Part shown: piece by piece, positions 50,801 to 64,000 of the stretch
How positions within the stretch are numbered: the first letter of the stretch is position 1
Layout: every line of letters begins with the position of its first letter
DNA from: Coliplasma sp045538555
GTDB taxonomy: Bacteria; Bacillota; Clostridia; Oscillospirales; CAG-382
Length of the DNA: 64,000 nucleotides
NCBI GenBank assembly: GCA_045538555.1
Contig: JAZSRP010000049.1
Coordinates: 148,917 to 212,916, forward strand
Direction: 5' to 3'
Translations under genes and position numbers: made by a program
Notes under the pieces: model-generated
The model's input: the letters and a program-made list of their open reading frames with translations, nothing else
Databases searched by the model: none
What the model was told of the DNA's origin: nothing

Positions 50801-53800
50801 TCGGACTCAATGAGAGATACCTGAACGTTGCCGTGAGGATCACGCTCGAGGAAAAGCTGACGCTGAATGGAATCGGGAAGAATAGAGAAAACCTCCATGG
50901 ATTCCTTGGTAAGACCTTCCTGAATAAACTCGTACTTGTCTTTCCAGGTAAGCAGAGCGTTGAACTTGTCAGTCATTTCACCGGCAAGAAGCTCGTTGAT
51001 CTCCTTTATGAGAACGGAGAACTCGGGAACAAACTCAACGATGCCCTCGGGAATGATGGCAATACCAAAGTTGCAGCCGTTCTTTGCGCGGGTAGCAACA
51101 GAGTCTGCGATGTAGTTTGCGATCTCGGAAAGAGACATTTTCTTTGCGGCAACTTCCTCACCGATGAGGCAGATGTTGGGACGGGTCTGAAGAGCACACT
51201 CAAGTGCAACATGAGATGCGGAACGGCCCATAACCTTGATAAAGTGCCAGTATTTTTTTGCGGAGTTTGCATCACGTGCGATATTTCCGATGATCTCGCT
51301 GTAGGTCTTTGTAGCGGTATCAAATCCAAATGAGCACTCGATGTCCTCGTTTTTCAGGTCACCGTCAATGGTCTTGGGGCAGCCGATAACCTGAACGCCG
51401 GTATTGTTTGCTGCAAAATACTCTGCAAGAACAGCAGCATTGGTGTTGGAATCATCACCGCCGATAATCACGATGGCGTTGATGCCGTGCTTTTTGCAAA
51501 CTTCGGCAACAATTGCAAACTGCTCCTCGGTTTCAAGCTTGGTTCTGCCGGAACCGATGATATCAAAACCGCCGGTATTGCGGTACTGATTGATGTATTC
51601 ATCATCAAAAATAATATAGTCATCTTCAAGCAAACCGCTGGGACCGCCTTTGAATCCGAACAGAACGTTGTCCTTGTCAGTTGCCTTCAATGCATCGTAG
51701 AGACCGCAGATAACGTTGTGTCCGCCGGGTGCCTGTCCGCCTGAGAGAATAACACCAACCACTTGTTTTTTTACCTCGGCGGTGTTTTTGCCGATCTCAA
51801 ATGTGATCTCATTCTTGCCGTATGTGTTGGGGAACAACGCTTGGATCTTTTCCTGGTCAGCCACGCTCTGTGTGGGAGAACCGTTCTTGACGCAGATCTC
51901 GGAAATGCCGTTTCTCAACATACCGGGAAGCTTGGGGTTGTACTGGTATCTTGCTGTCTGAAGGGGAGAAAGTTTCATAAAGCTGATGCTCCTTGTGTTT
52001 GTAATTTACAAAATTCAAAATATTATACTTCATTTCGCGGCAAAAGTAAATAGCAATTTCCATTTTTTCTCCCGTCAATACAACAAAACGGCCACCCGCT
52101 TTTTGTATGTGTTTCTTGTAATGTTGTACATAAATATCAAAAAAACGATCTGCAATTTATCATAAACTTGCCTTGTAATAGAGCAGCGGTTGTGCTAAAA
52201 TCAAGGTGGTAAAAACAGTTTTTTTAAAAAAATCAAGAAAGCCGTGTGGCAGAAATGAGTTCAAAAAGCATCACAAGGGATTTTACACAAGGGAGCATAT
52301 GGAAACAGTTGTTTTTCTTTTCGCTACCTTTTATGGCTTCCAATGCAATGCTGGTCTTGTACAGCACTATAGACATGGTGGTGGTGGGCAAATATGTTGG
52401 TACCGCCGGTCTGTCCGCAGTGTCGCAGGGAAGTCAGATCATAAATTTTGCTGCAATGGTTTGCCTTGGATTTTCAAATGCGGGACAGGTGCTGCTTGCT
52501 CAGGCGCTGGGAGCGCAAAAAAGAAAGGAAATGAACAGTGTCATCGGCACACTTTTTGTTTTCATTTCGGTTCTTGCGTTGGGACTGACAGTGATAGTTT
52601 TTGCTGTTCCAAACTGGATTTTGGACACCCTCAACGTTCCTGTCGAATCCTACGATATGGCAAAAGATTATCTCCTCATCTGCGGAGGCGGATTGGTATT
52701 TACCGCTGGTTACAATCTTGTTTCTGCCGTTCTGCGGGGGATGGGTGACGGAAAAAGACCGTTTTTGTTTATCGGAATTGCATCCGGTATAAACCTTGTA
52801 TTGGACCTTTTGTTCACGGGTTATCTTGGCTGGGGTGTGTCGGGAGCGGCTTGGGCAACCATCATCGGGCAGGCAGTGTCCTTTGTATTTTCTGTTTGGT
52901 ACCTCATGCGGAAAAAAGAAGAATTTGGCTTTGATTTCAAAAAAGAAAGCTTTGTGCCCAATAAACGGTATGTAAAAATGATTGCATCACTGGGCACTCC
53001 AATGGCAATACAATCGGGATTTATCAATATCTCCATGCTGGTGGTCAATTCTCTCATCAACCAGGTGGGAGTGGTGGCGTCATCCACTTTTGGTGTGGGT
53101 GTGAGGATAGATGATATCAGCAACAAGATATCCATGGGCATTCAGTATGCGGCAGTGCCTATGATCAGCCAAAATATCGGTGCGGGAAAAACAGCACGTG
53201 CAAAAAAGACGGTTCACTGTGCATGGGTATATTCCGTGGCAATGACAGTGATTTTTATGACTCTTTACATAACTCTCAACAAGGAGCTGTTTCGACTGTT
53301 CTCCGATGATCCTGCGGTTCACGAGATGTCTGACGAGTTTGTAAAAGCGATTCTTTGGATGTTCCCGGCGTTTGCGGTTATGAGAGGAAGCGGCGCTTTT
53401 ATTCAGGGGATCGGAAATGCAAAGCTGAGTATGGTCCTTGCAATGCTTGACGGTGTTTTGCTCAGGATCGGATTGAGCTGGTTGTTTGGTATTTATTTTG
53501 ACTGGGGATTTTATGGTTTTGTGCTGGGATATGCTCTTGCTCCCTACGGATTTGCCGTACCCAGTATGATTTATTTTCTTTCAGGAAAATGGCAGAAACG
53601 CAGGGTTCTTGCCGAGGATATATAAAAGAAAAAAGGTTGTTGCGGATACATCTGCAACAACCTTTTTGTTTATTTTACCGTTCCGTATTCCCACGTAACT
53701 ATACCGCCAAACTCTTTCACGTTGGTGTAGCCCATATCTGCCAGATACTGTGCGGCGATCTTGCTTCGGCGCCCTGTGCGGCAATATACAAGAATCAACT

Positions 53801-56800
53801 GATCCTTGTTTGGCAAGAGCTCGTCTGCCTTTGCTTTTATTTCAAATTCGGGTATAAGCACGGCGCCGTCAATGTGACCCTGTGCAAACTCTGATTCGGT
53901 TCTGGTATCAACAATGATATAGTCACTTTCGGTGTCCATCAGCAGCTTTGCTTCCTCTTGCGATATACGGTCATATCCATTTTTTTCGGCAGATTCGGCA
54001 ACTGAGTGGTTGTGGTTTCCGCCGCCTGAATTGCTTGAGGGTTGAGATGCTGACGTTTCTGCGGCATTGCATCCTGCAAAAAGGATCGTCAGTGTGATAA
54101 CGATCAATATCAATAGAATACTAAAGCAACTGTTTTTCATGCAAAACCTCCCGTGAGACAATTGTTCAAAAGCATTATATCATGCTAAGACCTGTTGTTC
54201 AATAGAAATAAAAAAAACAACTTGAAAGCGACGATTTGCGATGCTATAATATACTCAACATCAAACAAGGGGGAAGAACCGATGAAAATATTGTTTCAGG
54301 GCGACAGCATCACCGATTGCAATCGAAAATACGATGACTTTTACGATTTGGGAGACGGCTATGTAAAATATGTAACCGATGAACTGAGAAACCGTTATCC
54401 AAAAGTGGATTTTGAATTTATAAACAAAGGGATCTCCGGCAATAGAACCAAGGATCTCGTGGCACGGCTTGAAAGTGATTTTGTTGAGATACAGCCGGAC
54501 ATTGTCACGATTCTTATCGGTGTCAACGATTCGTGGCGCAGATACGATATGAACGATCCCACTTCTGCAGAAGAGTTTCGCAATAATTATGAAACTGTGC
54601 TCAAAGCACTCAAGGAACGCACGACCGCAAAAATTATTATGCTTGAGAGCTTTTTGATCTACAACAAGGATCATGAGCATTTCCGTGAGGACCTCAATCC
54701 CAAGCTTGATGAAACACGCCTGCTTGCAATGAAATACGCTGATGCATTCATCCCGCTTGATGGACTATTTGCGGCAGCATGCGTCGGCAGAGATGAATCA
54801 GATTTTTCAATCGATGGATTCCATCCCGTTGAGGACGGGAAAAAACTTATCGCATCTCATCTGCTTGACGTTTTGGACGGGTTCATAAAATGAAAGAATT
54901 TCATCAACTGTCATTTTGTGCATCGGCTCTGCGGTTTGTGGATTACGGTTGCAGAATGGGCTGGCACGAGCGCAACGCCGGGAATATATCTCTGCTTCTC
55001 AATCAACAGGAGAGAGATGAGGTATGCCCTTTTCTCACATGCACGGAAAAAACGATCCCTCTTGCCGATGAAGTTCCGCTTTTGGCAGGTGAGCTTGTGT
55101 TTACAACAGTGAGCGGAAGCTATTTTATCGATTTGTCCCACGATGCACAAAAAAAGTTTTGTATCTGCCGTGTCAATTCTGAGGGCAACGGGTATACATT
55201 GGTGTACGGAGAAAAACCAACCTCCGAGCTTTGCGGTCATCTGATGGCGCTTCATGAGCTAAAAAAGCGTAACGGGGGAAGAGCAGTATATCATTGCCAC
55301 CCCGCCAACGTTGTGGCTCTCTCGTTTTTGACGGATGACAAAAAAACACTCAACAACTGGCTGTGGAAAAGCATTACGGAGTGTGCATTTGTGTTTCCCG
55401 AAGGGGTTGGACTGGTGCCGTTTTTTGTTCCGGGCAGCATGGAACTTGCCCGTGCCACCGGTGAGGCGGTAAAAGAACACAACGCTGTCTTGTGGTCCCA
55501 CCACGGACTTTTTGCCACCGGCAGTGATATTGCCGACGCTTTCGGCCTTGCTCACGCAATCGAAAAAGCGGCAGAGATACGGCTCAAAATCATGTCTGCG
55601 GGTATTCCGCAAAAAAACGGGATAACAAATTCCGAGCTGCAGACAACCGCACAATATTACAAAAAACAGCTCGACACTACTTTGCTGACAGATGAACAAT
55701 AAAAAAGAGCGGATTGGCGAGACTTCTTGTAGGGAAGTCTCGCATTTTTATTGACATCTCCTCATGGGGCGATGATTTGCCAAACCTGCGTCTTGAATAA
55801 AAAAACCGAGTCTTTGCCCAAGTGTTCTTAAGGACACTTGGACAGTTTTATTCGCCTTGCGGCGAGTGCTAAAGCTACGCAGTGATATTTGAACTTCGTT
55901 CAAGTGATATTGCCTTCGGCAGTTCATGGCGAATAAAATATCACTGAAATCGTAAGATTTCAATACCACTTCCCCAAAGGGAAATATCACTCTGTGCGAA
56001 AAGCGCAGAATATCACTATATAAAAAGTACTACCCGAAAAAGTGTTTTGTTTTCTCTTCTTCGGGTAGTTTTTTGTCTTATACTGTTACAAGCAGGGCAT
56101 TTGTGTGCCAAATTCCGTTTTTATTAAAGGTAACTGTCCTTAGGGAACCTGTTCCTTTGAAACGCCTTTTATTTTTTTATTCTTCTCCGGATCCTTTTTC
56201 AAAAAACAGTGACTTTTCCATAGCGCAAAAGAGCCGCTGCTTGGTGCCCCTGTCCTTTTTTTCCAGCTCTGCAAGAGCACGCTTTGTTTCCTCCCTTTTT
56301 GTGTTGCCGTCGGCAGGACAGTGCTTCTCGCACACCCTGATCCCCGACGCTCTCACAAAATGGGTGATCTCCTTTTCTTTTGCGTAGATCATGGGACGTA
56401 TAACGGTGATGTCACGACGGCTGAGATAGGTCACCGGCTTGAAACAGTCAAACCGACCTTCCACAAAAAGGTTCATCACCAGAGTCTCCACGGCATCGTC
56501 AAAATGATGACCCAGAGCCAGTTTTGTGCATCCCAGCCCTTTTGCGGCATCGTGGAGCGCTCCCCGCCGCATATTGGCGCAGAGAGAGCAGGGGCTTTTT
56601 TCTTTTCGAATCTCAAAAACCACCTGATATATGTCGCTGTCAATGGAATGAAGCTCCAGCCCCAGCTCCTCGCACAGCTCCCTGATGGGAGAATCATCCT
56701 CGGAGGGAAACCCCATGCGGAGATTGATGGGAACCACCGTAAAACCCGAGGGATGAAATTTTGACAGCCCCCACAGCGCACACAGCAGTGCAAGACTGTC

Positions 56801-59800
56801 TTTCCCACCCGATACTCCCACCGCAACACGCTCGTTGGGTGCGATCATATCAAAATTGTCCACGCCCCGCCGTGCGTAGGACATCATTTTTTGCAAAGAT
56901 TTTTTGTCAATCATTTTTTGTTCCGATAGCTACAGATTTTTTGCATTTCGCATTCGTCGCATTTTGGAGAACGGGCGGTGCACACCTCCCGACCGAAATT
57001 TACGATTCGATGGCAAAAATTGCTCTGTTCTTCTTTTTTTATAAGTTGGTCAAGCTCTCGCTCGGTGGTCAGCGGGTCTGCTTTTTTTGTGAGACCCAGA
57101 CGGTGACAGATCCTGATGCAATGGGTATCCGCCACAATTCCGCCAACGCCAAAAACGTCTCCCCGCACAAGGTTTGCCACCTTTCTGCCCACGCCGCGCA
57201 ACGTCAACAGATCATCCATCTCACGGGGGATCTCCCCGCCGTAGACATCGCACACACGCTTGGCGCACTGTGACAAAGCCAAGGATTTGGCACGAAAAAG
57301 TCCCACCGTGCGGATCGCCGCCTCAATATCCTCAATAGGAGCAGCGGCAAGAGAATAAAAATCGGGATAGGCAGAAAACAACTCCTTTGAAACGATGTTG
57401 ACCCTCTCGTCGGTGCATTGAGCAGACAGTATCGCCATGATGAGGAGCTGATAGGGGTTTTTCCATTCCAGCCCGCACTTTGGGTCGGGATAACGGTTTT
57501 TTAACAGCTCCGCTGTCTCTGCGGCTTTTGAACGGAGCTTTGGGGATATTCTTTTGTTTTTTTCAGTCAAAGATAAAATTCACATCCCCCGACAGGAGAG
57601 ACAGAGCACCGCGGTACACGATGTCCGATCTTTCCTCGAAATTGTTTTTTATGTTCTGGGCAAACCGCTCGCTGGAAACGTGAACCACCACGTCAAACAG
57701 CATTTTTTCTCTGTCTGCGATACAGCACCTCACGTCGTAGCCGCTGCCGTTTTTTGTGACGGTGGCGCTGGTACGCACATCATTGCCGTCAAATGCCAGC
57801 AAACGCATAGCACTGCGCATCGCACGCTCCTTGATCTCCGTCATCAAGGTGCCCTCATAGCTCTCAAGCGTTTCTTTTCCGCTCTCGGAAATGGTGTATA
57901 TCTTTTTTGCACCCTCGTGAAGCTCATCAATCTGCGCGCTCTCCAACAGCTCGGAAAAGCAAAACGCAAAATCAAAATAACCCACAAACTCATCCTGAAG
58001 CACCACGTCGTTGATGGTGGTAAACTCAAACGGCTTTCCCAGAGCTTTGAGCATATAGAGTATATAAATTTTTATGTCAACTTTATCTTCAAGCTTCACA
58101 AAAAATCACCTTTTTTACATTTTATGACTTATTATAACCCATAAAGACGTTTTTTTCAACACAATATGTAGCAGTTGGTCTTGAAAAAAAAACATATTGT
58201 TGATATACTGTTATTTGTGGCAGAGTATTTTTTTACAAAAATGATTTTTTGCCAAAAAACTTTTTAGAAACGGATTGACAGGGATGATTCTCAGATTTAC
58301 AGGCGGGTTCAAGCCCGAGTCGCGTTCCCTCTCAGGCGGAAAACCAATCAAATATATTGACAATGCATCTGCAGTCTGCTTTTTTGTGCCCGCAGGCGTA
58401 CCTCATTCTCCCACAGTAAAAACCGGAGACAGAGTTTTGGTAGGCGACAGGATCGCAGTGGTGGACAAGACTCCCGTGCACGCCTCTGTGTCAGGAGAAT
58501 TTCGGGGGCTGATGGAAATTGCAGGTGACAACTACTACGTGGTAGTATCCGACAACAAGAATCAGCCGAGGGACGACATGCGCCCGGAGGAGAGAGCCCT
58601 GACACATATTTCCGGTGACGACCTCATCACAGCCGTTCAGCGGCTGGGTATCGTGGATTCACGTTCCGGCAGACCTCTTTGGAAAATGATGGAGGACATC
58701 AAGGGGCATTGCACCCGAGTGATGATAGACTGCACCGATTCCTGCCCCGAAAGCGCAATTGCATACCGAATTTGCATTGAAAAAGCGGAGGAGATCATCG
58801 GCGGAGCAAAAATTCTGCTGCATGCTCTCAATTCAGCAAAAGGCGTCATTGCCATTGAGGAATACCGCCACAACGCCGCTGCGGCACTGGCAGACCGAGT
58901 GGCAGACCCCATGCTGTTTGCTTTTGCTTTTATTGAGGAAAAACAGCCATATACCGACCGCACCCTCATGGAGGCGGTGTACCTGGCAGAACTGACAGGC
59001 ACGCAGACCCCGTCAGACAGAGGATGTCTCATTGTGGGTGCAGAGACTGCGGCCATCCTTTTTGACTGCATTTCCACCGGAATGCCTCAGACAAGACAAT
59101 TTGTCTCCCTCTGCGGCAACGGAGCGGATGACCAAAACCTCTGCATTCCCTGCGGAATGATGACAAAAGACGTGATCGAATCCTGCGGCGGCTTGGACGA
59201 TGGCGCTCAGATAGCAGAAAACAACCTTCTTTTGGGGCGTCCCGCCGGCGGAACCGTAAAAGCAGACACAAGGACTCTCATTTCCTATTTTCCAAAAAAA
59301 TTCCGTCGTCTCCCCTGCATCGGATGCGGAGAGTGCGCCAAGGTATGCACAGCCCGCATCAACCCAAAGCAAATATTGTCAAAATCAAAAAAAGAGCGGA
59401 CGTTTGTTGCCGCCCACTGCCTTGAATGCAGGTGCTGTGAGTACGTTTGCCCCTGCAATATCCCGCTTTTCTCCCTCATCTGCAGGGAAAGGAAAAAAGA
59501 CAGAAAGGAAAGCAAAAAATGAGACCAAACTCTCCTTTTTCGCACAGCTCAAAAACAAGATTTGATTCCTGCGCGGATCTTTTAATCGCATTGGCTCCCG
59601 TTTTGATATGGAGCGTATTTTGCTTTGGAGCAAGAGTTGTCACCATCTGTGCGATTTCGGTTGCATTTTGCTTTTTGTTTGATTTTCCCGTTGCAAGGTT
59701 TGTCAACAAGCTGCCCATATCTGCCTGCTTTGATCCCACAAATGCGGTTTTTGGGATTTTGACGGCTTTTATGATGCCGGTCTCTGTCAGCTTGTTTGTT

Positions 59801-62800
59801 CCCGTACTGGGCGCATTTTTGTGCGTGGTAGCAAAAAATCTTCGCATCTTTCACGGCGAGCGGACCTTTTGCCCTTTTGTTTTTTCCGCTGCCGCCCTCA
59901 ACCTGCTGTTTCCGAGGATTATGACCACCTTTACCAGACCATTTGCATATTTTAACGCTCTGTCGGTGTCTATCGACCCACAGCTTTTGAAAAATTATCA
60001 CGTGCTCTCTCCTCTGCAGTTTATGGCTGACGGAAGCGTGTACGAAGACGGAGTGATGGCTCAGCTGTACGGGTTTGCCTCCGGATGTATAGGGGAGATC
60101 GCCGTTGCCGCCATCATAATGGGAGCTGTGTGGCTTTTTGTTCGCAAAAAAGCCGACGTCATGGCAACGCTTTCCTTTGTTGGCGCCGTCGCACTGCTGG
60201 CATCCGCATTTCCCAGCGACGATGCAGAAACAAATTATTATGTTTATTCATTCCTTTTGTCCGGCGGAATCGTATTGGTATCGGTTTTTGCCGTAAACGA
60301 CAACTCCACCACTCCGTACACAAAAACCGGCAAGCTGTTGTTTGGCGCTCTGTGCGGAACTCTGACCTTTGTTCTTCGAAAAAGCTTTGGAGGGTATGAA
60401 TCCGCCTATTTCTCGGTGCTCCTGCTCAACGCAGTTTCCCCGTTTATTTCCGCTTTTACACGTCAGCGCCCCACGGGAGTGCCAAAAAAAGGAAAAGCTC
60501 AGGATGCCTTGATATGAAAAACGAAACTGTAACGCTGAATATAACCGATCTTACTCCCGAAGGGTCAGGTGTCGGCAGACATGACGGAAAGGTTTTTTTT
60601 GTTCCGCTGACAGCCCCGCAGGATGAATGCGAGGTTTTGATCCTCAAAGAAAACTCCTCCGTCACCTACGGAAAGCTCACAAAACTGCTGACTCCGTCCC
60701 CCTTGCGCCAAAAAAACGATTGCTCCTGCTTTGAAAAATGCGGGGGCTGCACTCTGCGTCATATTTCCTATGAGGCGGAGCTGGAGCTGAAGCAAAATTT
60801 TGTAAAAAACGCAATGACCCGTATCGGAGGATTTGATTGCCGTGTTTTGCCCACAGTCTTTGGGGATGAGAGGCGGTATCGAAACAAGATTCAGTACCCT
60901 ATTGGACGTGACAGAGACGGAAATCCCGTTTTTGGTTATTACGCCCGCAGATCGCACCGCATCGTTCCCCACGGTGAGTGTCTGCTGCAAGAAAGCATTT
61001 TTTGCCGTATTGCAGAGTGCTTTTGTGCTCTTTGCAAAGAGCATGGCATAAAAGCATATGACGAAGAAACGTCAAAAGGCACCGTCAGACATCTTGTGAT
61101 GCGAAAAAACCAAAAAGACGAGATCCTGCTCTGCATCGTGGCAAAAAATATTTCTGCCCCAAAATGGAGATCCCTTGCCGCCGAGCTCATGGACAGGTTT
61201 GATTGCATAACAGGAATTCATCTCAACAAAAACGACAAGGCCACCAATGTTATATTTGGTGAGGAAACGGTGTGTCTCATGGGCAAAAAAATGCTTGAGG
61301 ACACCTTGATGGGCAGAGATTTTTTTCTCTCGCCCCGGGCTTTTTATCAAGTAAATCCAAAAATGACCGAAAAGCTCTACACCATCGCCAAAGAAAAAGC
61401 AGAGCTGAAAAAAACCGACGTGGTGCTTGATCTGTATTGCGGAGTGGGCACTGTGGGACTCTGCGTCGCAGGCAATGAAAACAAGCTCTGCGGTGTGGAG
61501 ATCATTCCCGAAGCGGTGGATGACGCAAGGCGCAACGCAAAGAAAAACGGCAGGTCTGACAAGGATACCCTTTTTGTCTGCGGGGACGCTGCGATCGGTG
61601 TCAGAGAATGTGCAAAAAAATTTGGTCCTCCCGATGTGGTTTTGGTTGACCCGCCCAGAAAAGGACTGTCGCCCGAGGTGGTAAAAACCATTCTTGACGC
61701 ATATCCCAAAAAGATCGTTTATATATCCTGCAACCCCGCAACGCTGGCAAGAGACTGCAAGCTCATGGCGGAGGCGGGCTACGTATTGGGTGATGTGACC
61801 CCTGTGGATATGTTCCCCAGGACAGGGCACGTCGAGTCCGTCGTGTGTCTCACACGACGACTCGACAATGAATTGCAACCTAACGGTTGCGTGAATTGAG
61901 TGCGTCGCACTCATGAATTGGCTTCGCCATGAATTGCGCCTGCGGGCGCATAAGGTAGTACGCGCAATTCAATTCATGGAGGAGGCGGAACGCCGACGAG
62001 AAATCATGAAACGAAGTTTCAATTCATGACACGAAGTGTCAAATCATTCCACTTTGGAGTTTACGATGAAAGAGAACTTTTTAGTCGACTTATCAAAGCA
62101 ATTTGCCGTTGACATTGTTAATCTCTGTACCGACATTAAAGAAAACCGCAAAAGTAACGTATTGTTAAATCAAGTATTGCGTAGTGGAACCAGTATTGGA
62201 GCAAATATCCATGAGGCGAATTATGCGGCAAGTAAAGCAGATTTTATAAACAAGTTTCAAATTGCTCTCAAAGAATGTTACGAAACGGATTATTGGCTCA
62301 CTTTGTTCAAGGATACTCACATGATAACCGAGGAAGAATACAAGGATTTGTTTGCCCAATGCAGTAAAATCCGTAAATTACTTATAGCTTCCATTACAAC
62401 CGCAAAAGAAAATCAATGAGGAGAAATAAAATGAATCATAATTTTTCGATCAATCTAAAAAGGCTTAGGGAAAACAGCGGGTTTACCCAAGAAACATTTG
62501 CGCAAGCCACAGGATTAAAAAGAAATACAATTGCTTGCTACGAAACCGAGAGAAGAGAATGTGATTTCGACACACTTCTCCTTTTTGCTAAAGTGTTAAA
62601 CTGTTCGACTGATGATTTGCTAAAGTCTCCGGTTTTGACCGATGAAACAATCAAAAAAGAAGCAGTTTCTGCCACAGATATTAAAGGCTCAATTTACATT
62701 TTAACTAATCCTTCATTTAAAGAGTATGTAAAAATCGGATATGCAGATGATGTTGAAAGACGTTTGCAAGATCTCAACCGAAGCGAGTGCGTTCCATTCT

Positions 62801-64000
62801 CTTTCCGCATATATGCTACGTATGCCGTAACTTCAAGATTATCTGATAAGAATGTGCATTCAATTATTGACAGATTAAACCCTGATTTGCGCACTGTAGA
62901 AAATATAAATGGCAAAAAGCGCGAACGCGAATTTTATGCTATGGAGCCAGAAAAGGCATACAAAATTCTTGAAGCTATTGCAGAAATGCACGGATTTACC
63001 GACAGATTAAAGCTTTGGTGCCCCACAAGCGCAGAGCAAGTCGAAGAACGAGAAGCTCAAGATATTGAGAAGGAAAGCAGAACACGCTCCAATAATTTTA
63101 CATTTTCAGAATGGCAGATACCTATTGGAGCAATTTTACAATATCGCCTTGATCCCTCTGTAACCTGTGAGGTTGTTGACGATAGAAAAGTAAAGTTTAA
63201 CGGCGAGATAATGTATTTAACTGGTGTTGCAAAAAAATGTCTTGGAAAAGATAGCGGTGTTTGTGGTCCTGACTACTTCACATACAAGGGCGCAAAACTT
63301 TGGGATATCGATGGAAGAATTGGTAATTGATATGTTTCCTATTACTAGCTAAAAACAATAATATTCCGTGTTTTTAGGGGACAAATGTTACTTTCTACCC
63401 CCACAAAATATACCTTTTGGAGTTTCCGCCCCCGTTTTTGGCACAAAAATATACCTTTTGGAGTCTTGACCCACGTTGAGAGTGTGGTTTGTCTACAAAA
63501 TTAGTTTTTTAGCATGAGAACTATTATCCATGGAATCGAGGGAACTAATCATGATCACTAATGAACAACGAGCTCACGATTTGGCGATGGTCTACATTTC
63601 AAATCGATACGGCATCAACATTGTTGGAGATATGTCTATTTCTTCGTTTGGTGAAACAATAACAGGAACTGGAGAAATAGAGACAGAACATTTACCAAGC
63701 ACGAAAGAAATAAAGACTAAAACCGTCCGAACGGGAGAAAAAAGTTGGCTTGGTATAGACAAAACAAAGAATGTAATGGACGGATATGTCATTGATTCAA
63801 TTTTTCAAGAAATGGTTTCCGATTATTTAAGCGCATACAAGAAGTTTCTAAAGCTCCTGGAAGACAATCACTTTTGAATTACTCGCTATTAACCGTTCGC
63901 AAATCTTATGATGAACAAGATATATTCCAAACACAAAAGAAAGGATAAATGACCATGTCCCCCTTCCTCATAGCCATAAGTCGGAGGCCCAAGCGGTCTT

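Overview
The window looks like chromosomal DNA of an anaerobic Clostridia-type Firmicute, probably an uncultured gut lineage. Evidence: strong GGAGG ribosome sites, consensus TTGACA/TATAAT promoters with 17-bp spacing, a DUF4364 gene, a UPF0210/ACT pair, a tatD/radical-SAM pair, a long pyrophosphate-dependent phosphofructokinase, pyruvate phosphate dikinase and Rnf-like redox genes. No ribosomal RNA operon or prophage is visible. The exact taxon cannot be told from this sequence alone.

Layout. 1-5.7 kb: tRNA-Pro(GGG), nagB, a nitroreductase, and a MarR-controlled pair of ABC exporter half-transporters. 5.7-14.1 kb (minus): gap, then an eight-gene operon read from 14.1 kb downwards (HprK-like ATPase, CPBP protease, tadA, ACT protein, UPF0210, metG, tatD, radical SAM). 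14.1-24.4 kb is accessory: a CotH-kinase protein, a guanylate-kinase-like/TIR protein divergent from a giant DUF4062-STAND-TPR protein, and a 1.3-kb unit with an XRE membrane protein between 19-bp inverted repeats. 24.4-27.6 kb: ppdK and RNase P RNA (minus). 27.7-35.3 kb: murD, three tandem M42 peptidases, a PLP lyase-like enzyme and a YD-repeat lipoprotein, probably one operon. 35.3-38.3 kb: a minus-strand membrane operon with its own small XRE regulator. 38.4-46.1 kb: a patchwork of small accessory genes around a second tRNA-Pro (TGG), including an integrase-like remnant, MerR plus lipoprotein hydrolase, acetyltransferases, a nucleotidyltransferase and a P-loop kinase/AlkZ-like pair. 46.3-61.9 kb is mostly housekeeping: carB, pcp, pfp, a MATE exporter, a rhodanese lipoprotein, SGNH hydrolase-rhaD, ttcA-nth-DUF4364, and rnfC-rnfD-rlmD. 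61.8-64 kb: a palindromic repeat array, a four-helix-bundle (S23/IVP-type) gene and an XRE-GIY-YIG-RAMA gene.

Themes. Pyrophosphate-linked glycolysis (pfp, ppdK, gap) and peptide turnover (three M42 peptidases, pcp) fit an anaerobic gut bacterium. The candidates for undescribed biology are (i) the divergent TIR / DUF4062-STAND pair at 16.8-22.2 kb, and (ii) the hairpin-spacer array next to the four-helix-bundle gene at 61.8-62.4 kb. A second array of the same architecture but different spacer lies at 55.8-56.0 kb. In both arrays short hairpins are separated by a conserved 8-9-nt word whose orientation flips at the array centre.
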